Source: Uloborus plumipes (taxonomy: Eukaryota > Arthropoda > Arachnida > Araneae > Uloboridae). From it: DNA of 64,000 nt. Below, piece after piece: positions 11,312 to 25,800 of the stretch. Below the pieces are notes generated by a model that was given only the letters and a program-made list of their open reading frames with translations, had not been told where the DNA came from and did no database searches. Each line of letters starts with the position of its first letter. Positions within the stretch are counted from its first letter, which is position 1. The position numbers and the translations under genes were made by a program. The stretch lies in NCBI GenBank assembly GCA_038373865.1, contig JAXGGA010003963.1:1-64000 (forward strand), written 5' to 3'.

Positions 11312-14300
11312 TTTTGAACAGTAAGGAGTATTAAATTAAAACTTGGATATTCAATTCAGGTCACATTGGTATGTTTTTGAGCTTTGTTGCTCATTCGTTT
11401 GGTGAAAGTATAGAGAGACAGAATTTCTAAACCTTTGTCGATCGTCAAGGTCTTTATTTGTGCAATAAAAGCTCGGTTGTGAATCGAAAGAAATTTGTGC
11501 CCGATGAAGAAAATTGGTCCGATTGTTATACCGATAAAAAAAAATTCCCATACGACGAAAGATAAAAAAAAAAAGTTATGTCATTGCTTTCAGTGAAAGT
11601 GACTTAGGTTTCGAAAAGATCTGGCTCAGGTGGGACAGATCATCATTTCATTGGACTGAGTGTTTGAAGGCATGGACGAGCAATTTGGGGACTACATGTT
11701 GAATTGCTTGTCCACCCTCTTCTCTTAAACGTGCGACTCATTTTTTTTTATTTTTATTTTTTGAGGAATATTATAGAAAACGTTTACAAAAATCATTTCT
11801 GAGTTCATATAAATGCTACTCTGGAGCTCCTCGAAAATATGTAAGTCTCGGCAATGCATCGAGTTTTTCAGAGTTTTACCCTTCGTGTGGGCCATGTTAG
11901 AGCCATTGATGGAGGGCCTTTCGAAAATGTCATAAACTAAATCCGAATATCTATAGCTACTTTTTTAACATTTATGTAAAATTTTTGAACTTATTAGGTT
12001 ATGAAAATTCTCATTTTTATTTTTTATTTTTTAAATACTTGTGTCCCTGTGCATTTCAATGCTCCGATTTCTTAAACTCCTCAAAACGCAATAAGTAATA
12101 AGTTGCTATTTTCATTAATTCTTTCGAAATAAATAAAGTAGGTAGCAATGATGCAAAACACCTCAATTATTTTAACTGAAAGAAGACAAAACATTTGTCA
12201 GAATAAAAACCACGTAAGAATAACGCTTTTGAAACTCACCATTGCAAAAATATTTCACAACATTGTTGCAAATTTATGCTTAAATAAAGTTGTCAGTATT
12301 CTTAATCCATTTTAAGTGTATTTAATTTACAGACTTGTTATGATACTTTGATTTTTTTACACGCTGCAAATAAAAATTTAGTGTTTCAAAGTGTCGTTAT
12401 ATTATTTTTGCATTGGTGGACCAATGAATAACAATGACCAATTGACCTTGGAGCAAAGCGTGCAGTTTAAGACACACCTAGATTTCTCCCCCCAAATGCA
12501 TATAAGTCAAGGAATAACGATGACTAAGCCAATAAAAGTGAAAGGGTGAGGTAACACATCGGTCATAACCCTTTAAAGCTTAAGAGAGAGAGAGAGAGAG
12601 ATGTTGATATAAAGTAACACTAAAAGAAGTTCCTTTTATCATGAATCACATTTTCAAGGTGACGTCCTGAAGTAGTGTATAAGTCTTGTAGGATTGGCAA
12701 GAAACACTTCAAAACTGTCTGAATCGAGAATGGATAGCGTTAATGTATTGCGGTGGCATAAACTGACACCTGTTGTGTAAAAACAACGAAATGACAGCAG
12801 AAAACGTGTTAGAAAAAAAATTGAAAATAGCAATATTTTATTGCTGTATAAGAAAAATATACGTTATTAATTCTTTTAATTGTAAAAAATTAAAGTTGTT
12901 TTTACAGTTTAACCTTTTGGATCCGGGCTGTTCGTATAGAAATTTTTCTTTCGACCCTGGTAGTAAGACAGTTGAACCACAGATATCTTTTAAATTGAAA
13001 AGAGAAGGTATAAACTGTCGTACCAGACGTATGAAACCTAGAAAAAATCCCCGGCTCCAAAGGGCTCGAGGGAAAATTTTAACCCCATCCTCTAAAGAAA
13101 AAAGACTTACGGTACAACGTGTGTACCGCACGGTTTCTAAGACATAATACAGCTAATTTTATAGAAAAATACTAAAAAATGCTAATTTTACAGTAATAAA
13201 ACTTCTAATTTTACAGTACTAAACTGTAAAATTGCTAATTTTACAGCAATAAACTGTAAAATTGCTAATTTTACAGTTTAACACCGTGCATTTTACAGTT
13301 TTAAACCGGAACCTCCGCTGCCAGTATTATACTGCTGTTTTTACAGTATAATACAGTTAAATTTTACGGCAATTAATTGTAAAATTCCTAACTTTACAGT
13401 AAGAAATAGTGAAATTGCTAGTTTTACAATTTATTACTGCACATTTTACAGTTTCAAATTGGAATCTTGGTTGCCAGTATTATACTGTAAAAACAACGGT
13501 TCATTTTTTGCAATGTAGTTCTTAAATGCCTGAAAGAAAAGTTTTCCTTTAACTGAAAAAGATTCATCAAATAATCTAGTTTTCACGTGACTGAGGTATA
13601 TAAGTACAGCGATGCATATTTAGTAAATAATATAGGTATATAAGTACAGCGATGCATACTTAGTAAATAATATTTGAACATAACTTCTCTCATTGCAACT
13701 CTTTTGATGCAAAAATCTTATTATCTTTCTTTTAAAAAGCAGTTATAGATAAATCAATTTCATAGTATTTTGACTTTCAAATTTTTAGGAACTTTTATTG
13801 AAAATGAATAAGAACTTACGATTTTGATGATGAATTAAAGAACTTCTTGCTTTACTTTTTGTTGTGGCTGTTACTTTTGATCGGAAAGCTCCCACTTCTG
13901 GTCGAATGCTCTTTTTTTCTTTTCTTAACTTTCCTTTTTGTTGTGCTACGTATTTTTTAAGCTCATTTAAAGGGCTGAAATATGAAATAGATTGTAATAT
14001 CATTATATTTAAATGATATTTATTGCAATTTTACAATTAATACAATATTTGATTCAAAGAAAAATAAGAAATCACAATTAGAAAACAATAACTTTTACAC
14101 ATCCGATAGAAACCAAATTGATTAAAGTAGTGAAAAAATGGAAAACATATTTAGAGAATTTAGCTCGTATTCATTCGCGTACACTTTTGATAAGCCGGCT
14201 GAGAACGTATATCAGGCCTTATTTTGAAAAGTTATATCATAGTAAAGGTCTCACATTTCACAGCAGAGAGTTTCTATGCACAATTACATCTGATTCCCAT

Positions 14301-17300
14301 AGGATTGATTGCCTACTATCCTTATTTTTTCTTAATTGAATAAGGTTTTGCCTGTTCTTTGACTCCATAGAAAGTATTTTTGAGTCCCAAAGGTCCTCGA
14401 AAACGGCCATAAGTGCAAAAAACTGACCTTTTTTAATCATTTACTCTTCTTACAGAAAAGGGAAGTTTTCGATTTTTTAATTTTATTTTAACATGATAGA
14501 AAGAACAACAAACATGATCATCAGCGCTGAAAAATGTTCGATACGACAAGTAGTTTTTTTTTTAAATAATTTTTAAAGTTCATGCAATGGTGACGTCAGA
14601 AGGCTCGTGGACTTTTCGCCAAAGCGCCCTCCGTACTGTCATAGGTGGTTCCCGCGTGCTGCCGGAAAAGGTAGAAATTGCCAAGCTAAAAATTTGAATA
14701 TGGTTTTTGCCGCAGAAAGCTTAAAACAATCAACCCGGACACTCGTGGCAGGTTATTGGATAGCTCTTTGACGAATTCAATCTCCACAGTGAATTAATGG
14801 ACTTAAACTTATTGATTACGGAAGGAAAAAAAAAAACTCCGCAATAGCTGCAATACAACATTTGTGGGGGGAACGGCTAAAATTAGAGCTATTTGACGTC
14901 ACTGGTTTCGTTTTCAAGGCTCGCTTTTTTTTGCTCGTGGGTTTTTAACAAAAATCATTAGAAATCCTCATTGTGTTCTGAAAATTCAGCGATCGTGAAT
15001 TTTTGTGTTTTGTAAGTGTCTTAGCAATATCTAGTAGTCAAAGTAGGAATATTTAACAGGTTGAAACTTCCCTATTGCAAATATATAATTTTAAAACTAG
15101 AAAAGGGTGTAAATAATTCTAAGTGACAGTAATACGTCCAAAAATTTTCAATTCCACAGAGTTATTTTTTAGATCCTACGAGATCTTAATAATTGACCAA
15201 TTATCGACATTTTCCCTTCCCTTTCAAAACAATATTACGCAACAAAAATATTAATTTCAACTAATAAAACACAACCTGAAATTGTTTCTCAGTAAAATTT
15301 GTCTAAAAAATACCATGTTAAAATTAATCTAAAATTTTGATGTTGACATTACATGAGAATTCATTGAAGCATCAAATAAGTGTCTAACTAAAAATTTCCC
15401 AAATAATATTTTAGAAGCTTCTAGAATAGAAAACAATCAGAATAGTGTTGCTGAATAACTAAGCTGCGGCAATTGTACAAAGCTCTAAAAAAAACACGCT
15501 TCCCATTTTCGTAATTTTAGTCCTAGATGCATACAATTAAAATGAGAAACAAAATTAAAAATAAAAAAGTTAGTTCACGTTTAAGCAAATCACACATGGC
15601 ATATTTTTTTTTACCTGACTATACTTGCACGCGTTGTGAAGGGTGCGTCAGAATTCACCATGAGGCTATTTTTGCTGTAAATCTTCTTCGATACGTAAAA
15701 CTCCTTCAGCTTGAAAAATCGTGCTTTTGCTATCCTAGGAAGCCTGTCTAGCTCTGGATAAAAGAAAGACCCAGCAGGATGATCAGGTGTTCGGGACCGG
15801 ATAGGCACAATGTTAGATCGAGGTTCAGTGGCCCACTTTGGAGACGTGAATGTGTAGCCAGAGTCGGTTCCACCATCCATTGGCCCTAAGTCAAGGGTAG
15901 CGACATCCATCCACTGGCCGTCTCTACACAAATCGAAACTATCGATTCCAATAAACCAATCAGGACTTGGTATTATACGGCAGATCATGGATACCTGGAA
16001 AATAACAGAAATAAATTTTATGCGTCGTTAAAGAAGTATTCTGCCGTGCTAAGCTCAAAAGTGGTATCCGCAAATTTTTAACCCCTGACGCAACAAGTAA
16101 GGGAGTTAGTTATAAGTTTGACGTGTCTGTATCTGTCGATCTATGTATATGTCTGTTTCACCGTACAGCCTAAATGGATAGACCGATTTTGATTGTTTTT
16201 TTTTTTTTTTTTGAAAGGTGAAGTGATCGAGAGTGTTCTTAGCTAGGTCGCGTTTTCGGATGACATGACATTAATTAACATATTAATTGTTTTATTTAAG
16301 ATATTAATTAAAAGCCTTTAAAATGGATCAGGCTACAGGTTTGGAAACCGATGTCATTGGCCGACGAGGAAAGAAAACTCAATGATTTCAAATGTTTATC
16401 TGTTGCCGGTTTATATTTGCTTACAGTTAAAATACTTTTAATTAATGTTACTAAAAGAATTTTCAATTTTCTTTCTTTATTACGCTTTTGCGACTAGCAA
16501 AATTTTACTAGTAAGGATTATTTCCTTTTCCGTGTTCACCATATCCTCTCGAAAGCAATTGAATATATTTATATTTAAAATGCTTTATGACTAGACAAGT
16601 TCGTTTTAATATGAGATCGACAATCAGGGTCAGGGGTTGTTTAAATTTTTAATTTAATCTTAGAACCTGTTCAAAATTGAGTCCTGGTCACCAGGTGCTT
16701 CTTTTTCACTTATATCACCGAAATAGATTTTCTAATGGTTAATTATCAAAGGAAAATATTGTTTAAAAACATTTGAAAAAAAGAACTCCCTCTGAAATAA
16801 ATACATGGAAGCGCCAAACTTTGCCTTTCTCACTTATAACTCATTGTAGACAAGACTTTTGCGCCGAGCACAACAGTACCGTGGGAGGCCGGTTAGTTGA
16901 ATCAGTTATTTTCTGAATCAGCTACTTTAAAGAATCAAATCGTCAAAAACAGAACAATATCCAGCGTTATTAAATTATCCGCTTTATTAAATCAGCTGTT
17001 TTATTGAAGCAAAACTGTTTATAGCACACGTGATTCGGGCAGGGCCACTGTATTGGTAAAAAAAGACGTCTTTCAGCAGATCTCTAATATGTATTTATCA
17101 GTTTAATAATGACATATTCTCAAAAAATTTCAGGCAGAAAACCCCTTATTTAAGCTACAGTTGATACGATAAAAATAAAAATAACAAATAAAATGTTTCT
17201 GCTCAGATATAAAAAAGTCTAATTTAATTTTGAACTTTTTTTTTTGAAAATAAATAAATACCAGTTTATAATGGAATTTACTACGAATGTTTCAATAAGA

Positions 17301-20300
17301 CAATGTTTCATTAAACTTGAACCTAGAAAATAAAGCAAACTTATAATAAGACACAAATATTTTCTTTCTTGCCACTTTTCAAATTTAGTAAGAAGCACCG
17401 CCAGACTTTGTCCCGTCATTGAAGCGTATTAATTTTTCAAATATTGTAGTTCGTGTTCAATAACTATGCTTCAGCAACTATTAGTGTTTTTATCAGTTAA
17501 CATTTATTGATAATATGAACTTCATTTTCATCCAATTGACGCAGAAACAAAGGCTCACAATTATGGGGCCGGAATAGCTAAGTTGCTTGGTAGCATTGAA
17601 ACAGGTCTTGTTTCAACAAAATCAATGTAAATGAAAAGGAAATGCAGAAACGGCTATGCATTTTCAATTAAAACAATTAGTGAAAACAAAAGACGAATTG
17701 AAAGCGAAGAATGGTAGGTAAAGTGAAATCGTTAAGATTAATTCCATTTTCAAAATAAGTAAATTAGAAAATTATAGTACCTAAAGAGAGAATAATATAT
17801 ATCATAATAGAACATACAGGGTGTCCACTCCAATCGTGGACCAATAGCTAATTTCTAAACCGTTAGAGATAAGCATATAGTTTATTTGGGAAAAAATCTC
17901 CAAATTATGAAAGGAATTTTGAGTCTATTCAATGTTTTTCAAAAAATCAAATTTTGAAAGAGTTACGAAATTTAAATTTTTATACAGCCCCCCAGTCCTA
18001 TCAATCATATTTAGTAAAACATTCTTGACACTGTAACGTTTAAAACTAAAAAAAAATCACTCTTCTACGACAAAAATTGACCGAGTTATGACGTTTTGAA
18101 AAATCAAGACTTTGAAGGATTTCGCATACGGTCCCTTAAGCGATCTCTCGATGACGTCATGAAACAATGCAAAATCTTGATTTTTCAAACCGTCATAACT
18201 CGGTCAATTTTTGTCGTAGAAAATTTATTTTTTATTAGTTTTAAACGTTATAGTGTCAAGAATGTTTTACTAAATATGATTGATAGGACTGGCGGGCTGT
18301 ATAAAAATTTAAATTTCGTAACTCTTTCAAAATTTGATTTTTTGAAAAACATTGAATAAACACAAAATTCCTTTCATAATTTGGAGATTTTTTCCCAAAT
18401 AAACTATATGCTTATCTCTAACGGTTTAGAAATTAGCTATTGGTCCACGATTGGAGTGGACACCCTGTATATTAAAATGTAATTTTTAGTTTTTGGAAGA
18501 AAACGTTTATCTTTAAACAAAAGTGGAAAATTATCCATTGCCCCATAAATGTGGCAAAGTGATAATTAAAACATTTTGTCATGACTTTTCTGTTTAACTA
18601 AAAAACTATTTTGCTGATAAAGTAAAAAAATCAATGAAAAAAAAAAAAAAAGAACAGAGGAAAAATGTAGTGAAATAAAAACGAATGATTAAAAAAAATC
18701 ATTTTATGAATAATTAAAAAAAATATGTGAATGACAAATAAGTAAATGAAGGTGTAAGAATACATTAATAAATGAGTAAATTAATGAAATTAATCAACGA
18801 ATGACTAAATATATAAATGTAAAGGAAATAAATTATTGCACTTTTCGATATCCTCTTTGCCTCAATAACACTTCACTTCCCTAATTGAGGGGCCACAGTA
18901 CTTGTCATTGTTGTAACTTAACCTGGTACGACAACCCCTCGATAACATTGCAATCTCGTAATGTACTTGATAAATTTTACTATGAGTTTAAAATCAAAAC
19001 ACATGACTAATTGATTAATATTAAGTAAATAAAAATGCTATGAACATTCGTAGATCTCAATTACTATTTGAATTGTTAGTAACGAAAATGCTATCGTTTT
19101 ATAATAACAAACACCGTTTCAGATGCATTATAACATATTACAATAACAGTATAAGAATATATAAATGGTTTGTATTATCATATAGCTCGATCTTCAAAGG
19201 GAGCTTTTTGCTAACAGGAACTCACAACGTGTCTGATTCCACAGTTCAAACAGTGCCTGATAGGGTGCACTGCTGACAGAGTAAAATATTTTACAATTTC
19301 ACTTTGCCCCGCATTTCCGAGACATTTAACGTAATACGTGTTTCGCTAAAAGATATCCAGCTTTCAGTTAATTTAATTTAAGTAAAAATTTCAATATTTA
19401 TCCTCATTTTGGTTTTAACTTTCAGAAACCTTTTTGCGCTTACCACTTAAAAATTCAATTTAAAAGGTTCTGACATAATAAATGATTTATCTTCCAGTTT
19501 TGTTTCAGTTCAAGCTAGGCCTTAACTTTTGTAGAATTTCGAAATATATTTAAGTTGATGAGCAAATTTCCTAATTCATTCCTAATTCTTAGTAAACGTA
19601 GTTTAACATTTTTTAAAAATTAACGAACTGAAGTCAGAAGGTCAGAATATAAAGAAAATTAAAATATTTTTTGGCGATTCTTTCGAAGGTTAGTTTCCAT
19701 CAAGTTCCTTAATGAAATGTGACACAGTAACATAATGTGCATAATAGTTACGAAATGTTTTGTTCCTCAAAATTAGTTCACGTACCAAATTATAATTACT
19801 ATAAAAGTTATTTATTGAACTATTTAAAAATAGCATATAATTTTCTGAATCAAGAAATGCGGCAAAAGCTCCTTACATACAAAGTGTTTCTGAGAAAATT
19901 CCCATAAATTTACTTTTTTTTTTCTTTCGTCTACTAAACCTCCAATTTATCCAATTTCTTCAAAAATAATAAACACTATCCAGCATCAAAATGTCAACAT
20001 TAATTCCCCATTTTCTCTTTCAAAGAGAAATACATTGAAAGTGAAGAAGCTAAAGGCATACAACATAAGAATAGCAACACCAACTGGTTCTAATTCTATC
20101 AAAGCAAGTATCAGCACTTCCCACCGCACAGAACAGGTGCAAGTCTGAACTTTATAAATATCTAGTAAAAAGACAGGAAACTTGAGCAAAAGGGTCTGAC
20201 AGTGCCGCTGAAATTATTAAGGGAAATATTAAAATGCATCCAAGAATAACAGCCTATCTAAGCAGGTACTTTTTCTAGCTTGGTGTGTCGTAATGCTTTA

Positions 20301-22749
20301 ATTCTCTCATTTCCCTATCAGAAATGCATAAATGTTCCAATAATAAAAGCTTTTAAGATGATGAAATAAATTAAGTAATGTTGTAACAAGAAGACGAGTC
20401 TTCCTTCCATTTCAAGGTTAAAATTTCTCCAACTCGCGTGTTAAGTTTTAAGTAAGTATAGATATATTAGATTAATTAGTATTCCTCTTGAAGCTTCTTG
20501 ACTTAAAAGAGTTTATTTTCTCTAAAAGCAAAGGTTCTTTCCAAAGATAGTGAACATTTTAAACCTAATTTTCTTATCCTTTTATTTGAAAATTTTAGTA
20601 TTTCGCAAAATAATAAACAGATCATACACACCGTAAAAAATGAATGTTGTTTTTACAGTATAATACAGCTAATTTTATAGTAATGAACTGTAAAAATTGC
20701 TAATTTACCAATAATAAACCGTAAAATTGCTAACTTTACAGTACTAAACAGTAAAATTACTTATTTTACAGTTTATTACCGTGCACTTTACAGTTTTGAG
20801 CTGGAACCTCTCCTGCCAGTATTATACTGTTGTTTTTACAGTATAATACAGTTAAATTTTACGGCAAGAAACTAAAATTGCTTACTTTGCAGTTTACAGT
20901 AAGAAACTAAAATTACTGGCTTTACAGTTTATTATTATGCATTGTACAGTTTTCTGCCAGAATTATTATGTAAAAACAACTGTTCGTTTTTTGTAGTGAA
21001 TCTTTCTGAAGTAGTCAATTCATACATATTATTTGTTGTACATGTATATTATTAGACGAGGCATAGGGTGTTAATATACACAGCATTCGTGATTTTACTG
21101 AAATTTTTATGGTGGTTTCTTCAAAAGATTTCAGAACATATTTGTTTTTCCTTTTCCCTTCAAAACAAATTTTTGTGACCTGTAAAAATTCGTAAAGAGG
21201 GTCCCGTCACAGTTTTTCCAAATCATCATTTTTCAAATTTCGACTATCACCGTTCATTGTGGATGAACTAAAGTACCGTAAAATGGGGTGTATAGGAACA
21301 GCGGGGTCAATCGGAACAAAACTTCCCGACCGTACAAAGAAATTCTTCATAAATATACTATTGAGTATTTTTCGCCATGATTTTTTTTTTAGAAAGGTAA
21401 GATCATAGGAAGTAGGAAAAAATTACTTTTGTCAATCTGGCAACGCTACTGGCTTCTAAAGAGGGCTGCACGTTGAATGCTAGAAAACATCACATTTTCA
21501 TAGACTGCAAAACTTCATATGCAAGAACAAACCTTCTTATATTTAAAAACTATGAGTGGTATGTTTCAATTATACATGTATCTGAACAACAGAATACCAC
21601 ATTAGAATTTACATTTTTTATAAATTGTGTCATAAAAGTGAAGAATTCTGAAAAATGCCATAGGAAAAAAATTTGCGGGGTGAATCGGAACACTTAGTTC
21701 TGTTGTTCCAATTCAAACTTATTCATGGGCGGAGTTAAGGGGGGGCTTAGGGGGGCTAAGCCCCCTTGGCCAGGTTATTAGAGCCTTCAGGTTCCCTGAA
21801 GGAAAAAATACCCTTTTTTTAAATTAATAAATACGTACATCATCCAGGACAAATAACACCGAGAAGATCATGCAATCATTCGGATAATTGGGTGATGGCG
21901 CTTATTAGCCCCCTCCCCCCCCCCCCGAAGAAAAAAGAATATAAACGAGACAAAGTTTTCTTTCAACATTAGCAGTTGTCATCGCTCTTCCAAAAAAACC
22001 CTCCTAAGAACTAAAATATATTTTTGCTTAGCATTGAATATTCTACGAAACTTTTTCTCTTTAGCTTATGCTCTGCTCTACTAATTTTTGTTCATAGTAC
22101 ATCCGTTAACGATATCAAACGGTGAATCTTCCTACCGAACTATTTTGCTGGGAAACTAATTGATGTATGTGTTTTTATCTCGTGCCTCCAGTCCATGGGC
22201 GCCCATATGCGGAATTTGAAGGGAGGGCTCAAATATTTTTCCCATGGTTTAGCAGGATATTTTTCCCATGCAAAGCAATTTCAGCACAGATTAAAGTTAT
22301 TTAAATTTGGTATTTTTAATAACTTATTCATTAATGGCTGAAAAAGAAATGTCTTTATATTTTTGCCGAAAAAATAGTACTGAAAGGGAGGAAATTCTAA
22401 TTTCTAACGGGGGGGGGGGGGCTGGAGCCCTCCTTTATGGGCGCCCATGCTCCTGCCTGCATTCAACAGACCTCATATGAAATAAAAGTTAATATTAAGT
22501 TTTATTCATAAAGAAGTAATAGAAACCAAAATAACAGTAAATATTATGAAGAAAACAATTTTAATTCATCTCTAAAATGCAAATTTTGTGCTAGCTTAAG
22601 TCGATTTTATTACTTTTATTTTGAACACAGAAACAGTTTCAATTCCCAATTGAAAGCCTTATAAGAAAATTAAAACAATAAAATAAAAATGAATTTATGA
22701 ATTTCAACTCTGTGAACCCAGATTTTAATTTTCAAGTTGCATTCAAAAT

Positions 22750-22810
<61 letters not shown>

Positions 22811-25800
22811 GGTTTTTTTTTTTTTGTGAAATTTTTGGAATGGGGGCTTAGCCCCCCCAGACAGAAAAGTCTAACTCCGCCCATGAACTTATTTGAAGGA
22901 AACTGTTTGAAAACTCAAGATTCTAACCCTAATTCTTCTAATCAAGACAAGGACAAGGATTTATTACTGTTTATCCCTTCTCGTGAGCAACTAGATCTTA
23001 GAATGACAAAAGTTGCAGATTTCAAAAGATTTTTTCTCCAGGAGACTTCTTTTTACTTAAAATAAAAGGGGGAAAGTCACATAGACTTTATGTAGTAAAC
23101 GTCCAGCACACAGACAGTGATGAATGAGCGAAAAAATCCTTCAGGACAATCCCCGAAACCCAGAAATTTCAAAAAACTAAAGAAAAGGTAGAGTTCATCC
23201 CAGGAGATGTTATGAAAAAACTTAAGCCAAGTCACAATTGCTAGTTTTAAGGACAAGTACATATTTGTGGACAACATGAGTGACTTCCATTCATGTTAAA
23301 TCTTTGTATTTCAATTCAAAAGTATTTCTTAAAATTACTTTTCATTTTTCATAAGTTCAAAATTATTTTGAATTTTCACAAATTATAAACGTTTACTGGT
23401 ACTGAAATTATACATTTATTTGACAGTAATTATCTGTTCTTATTCTCCCCCATCAATATTACTCATGTTTGTGAGACCTATTACAGATTAAATTGAAAAA
23501 AATAAAAATTTTAACAAGTGTTCCGATTGACCCCTATCAGCGGGGTGATTCGGAACACCCATAATTTGCTATATATTTTAATAGTAATTGTTCAAAATCT
23601 TTTGTCTTTGCTTGGAATATCAAAAGTAAAGCAAGACCGAAGTTTTTATCCAAAAAATAAAATTAAAAAAAAATCTTTTAACTGCTTTTTTTACAATCAA
23701 AGCTGAAAAGTGTTCCGATTAACCCCATTTTACGGTAATTCTTCTGATTTCATCATGTCCTTTATTAGTTAAAATTGTGTTCTTGTAAATTTTATGGCCG
23801 TCTACCAGTGCAGCCCGAGATCCTCCTGGTTCCAAGCTTCACGGGTCAACCATTGTTTTTGCTTGTAACGTGAATAGCTTATTTAACCAGCTCATTAGTT
23901 GCTTAACGTACTTTCAGTGCTAACGAAAAATAACTATTTTTGTACTTAAATATTCGAAACAGTAGACTCATGGTTTTATATCTCAGTGCACTGTGGTTTA
24001 GTGTAGAACCTGGTAACTGCATTTCTAATAACGATGTATGTGCTTTAACAAACAAGTGACATCACTATAGCTACACGTTCTACAAGTAGATAACATTTAT
24101 TTCAAAACATTAAAATGGATTATATTAGTTTTATCTTTAAACAACGGATCCGGTTTTAAACCCTCCACAGAGGTAGTACGATGGTAACTAGAGAAGTGGG
24201 GTTGAATAAGTAGGATTTGTTTTTAAGAATGTTCAATGAATAAGTTCATGCAAATATATATGTATTTTTTACGTTATATTCTATTAAAAAAGTATTTGCA
24301 GTTTTTTGGGGCATTTTTTCAGACTTTATCATAGAAATCTCTCTTCACTGTTTCAAATTATGTACTTAAAAATAAAACAATGCTGTCCAACCGCGAAAGG
24401 CGCGCCTGGCAGTCATGAACGCTTCCATTTGAAAAAGGGGTGATAGGTTAATAGACGCACTTGGGGTGCTTTCGCTTCTTACTTCCTGTTGAATGTTACG
24501 TCGCATTTCTCCCCTATTTTGAGGAAATCCAAAGAGACCTCAGGCATGCGCAAAAGCGAGGAAGGTTTTACGATAAAAGATTAGACACTGCCTATTTTTA
24601 CCAAGGAATTTTGACTTTGAAGTGAGTATGTAATGTTCGACACGCATTTAATACAAGATTATGGAAAATCCAGATATTACTTAATTTGTACTGCAATAAA
24701 TTAGGAATTAGTAGAGTTGCGTTAGTTCAAAAGTGAAGTTTATTACAGGCACTCAATCGACTGTTGATGGGTGGATTTCTGGTGGGGTGGGGTGAGGACA
24801 TTTGCTCAAATCCGGGAATTGTAAACTTTAGCTTTTAATTTGGATATATTCGAATATTAGTAACCTTTATGTATCTTCGAATAATGTAAAAATTTTCTGA
24901 AAAAGAAAAAAAAAATGTATTTACAAGCTTACAATTTTTACATGATGCGGTCGTGAGATAAGAAAGACACTTTCACTTTGCAATGCAACCTTCTAAATAT
25001 TTACAAATTATGATCCTGAATACGTGAGATTTTTTTTATTGAACAAAACTGCATCAGCTCTGTCATAGTAAGAAAATTTTCAATTCCCCCTCCACTATTT
25101 TTAGTCATTTTTTCGCTAATATAGCTGCCGTTTTTGCAACTAAATGCAAAGAAGGCATTTCTGTCCGTAATTTGATTAAAATACTCGCCACAGTTGCTTT
25201 AATTGCCTTTTAAGTTGCCAGTGGCAGCTTTGTAACCGAGGCCAGGAATTATCTTACGAATGAAAACCAACTGTTCTTCTTGAAATTAAATTATTTATTT
25301 ATTTACTTATTTCAAGCATAAAGAAGGTATCTTTCATCCTCTTTGAGTCCCTTTCAAACATCCAATCAAGAATGTTTCTAAACTTTAAATATTTCCCCCC
25401 ATAATTAGAAATATGCTACAGATAGACAGGAGACAATTAAGTTAGTACCGGACCCTTGACCAAGTACTTTTTCCTGAAAAACTGTAGCAAACCTTAAAAG
25501 CAAATATTCACGAGGAAACGGGAGGGCCAAATTCAGGTGCAAAAAAATCTCAAAATGCTTTTTGGAAGTATTCTACACTAAGCAAATAGAAGAAAAGGGG
25601 AATAAATTTAAAAGAAAATCTTAATTTTCTTTCTCTTTCCTAAATAATAGAAAAGTTTACGAGTAAAATTATTTTTTTGAATTTGGGACCCACTTCCGAC
25701 TTAGGGCCCGGGCCACCAGGTGCCCTTTCTCCACCATTGAACACCAGTGGTAATATGTGCATATCACTTGTTTGAGACTACTTTTCATAAAAAATTAAAA

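Larger units (their letters stand above)
21724..22885. mobile_element. hAT MITE with CATGGGCGGAGTTA ends
   Basis: Perfect 8-bp target duplication AACTTATT at 21716-21723 and 22886-22893. Terminal inverted repeats CATGGGCGGAGTTA and CATGGGCGGAGTTAGAC. Inner ends carry GGGGCTTAG and CTAAGCCCCC hairpins. Contains the nested element 22194-22449 and a (TA)n microsatellite. No coding capacity seen. Confidence 0.87.
21276..23735. mobile_element. TA-flanked pogo-like element 2 (phrase GGGGTGAATCGGAACA)
   Basis: TA at 21274-21275 and 23736-23737. Terminal inverted repeats CCGTAAAATGGGGTGTATAG and CCGTAAAATGGGGTTAATCG. Variants of GGGG-T-AATCGGAACA recur near both ends (about 21301, 21675, 23518, 23540, 23708). 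Interrupted by a hAT MITE at 21724-22885 that holds another at 22194-22449. Plus-strand remains around 22930-23215 (FIPSREQL, then EKVEFIPGDV in another frame) loosely resemble the C-terminal region of pogo-type transposases. Confidence 0.68.

Noticed and set aside
12773..13147. 124-codon open frame, basic protein
   Set aside because: No recognised motif, overlaps the edge of a repeat copy, and also open on the opposite strand; likely chance.
14588..14905. Possible MITE with TGACGTCA ends
   Set aside because: Ends are only about 12 bases and no target duplication is visible.
18096..18359. 87-codon open frame
   Set aside because: Lies across the loop and right arm of the foldback MITE; explained by the inverted repeat, no domain.
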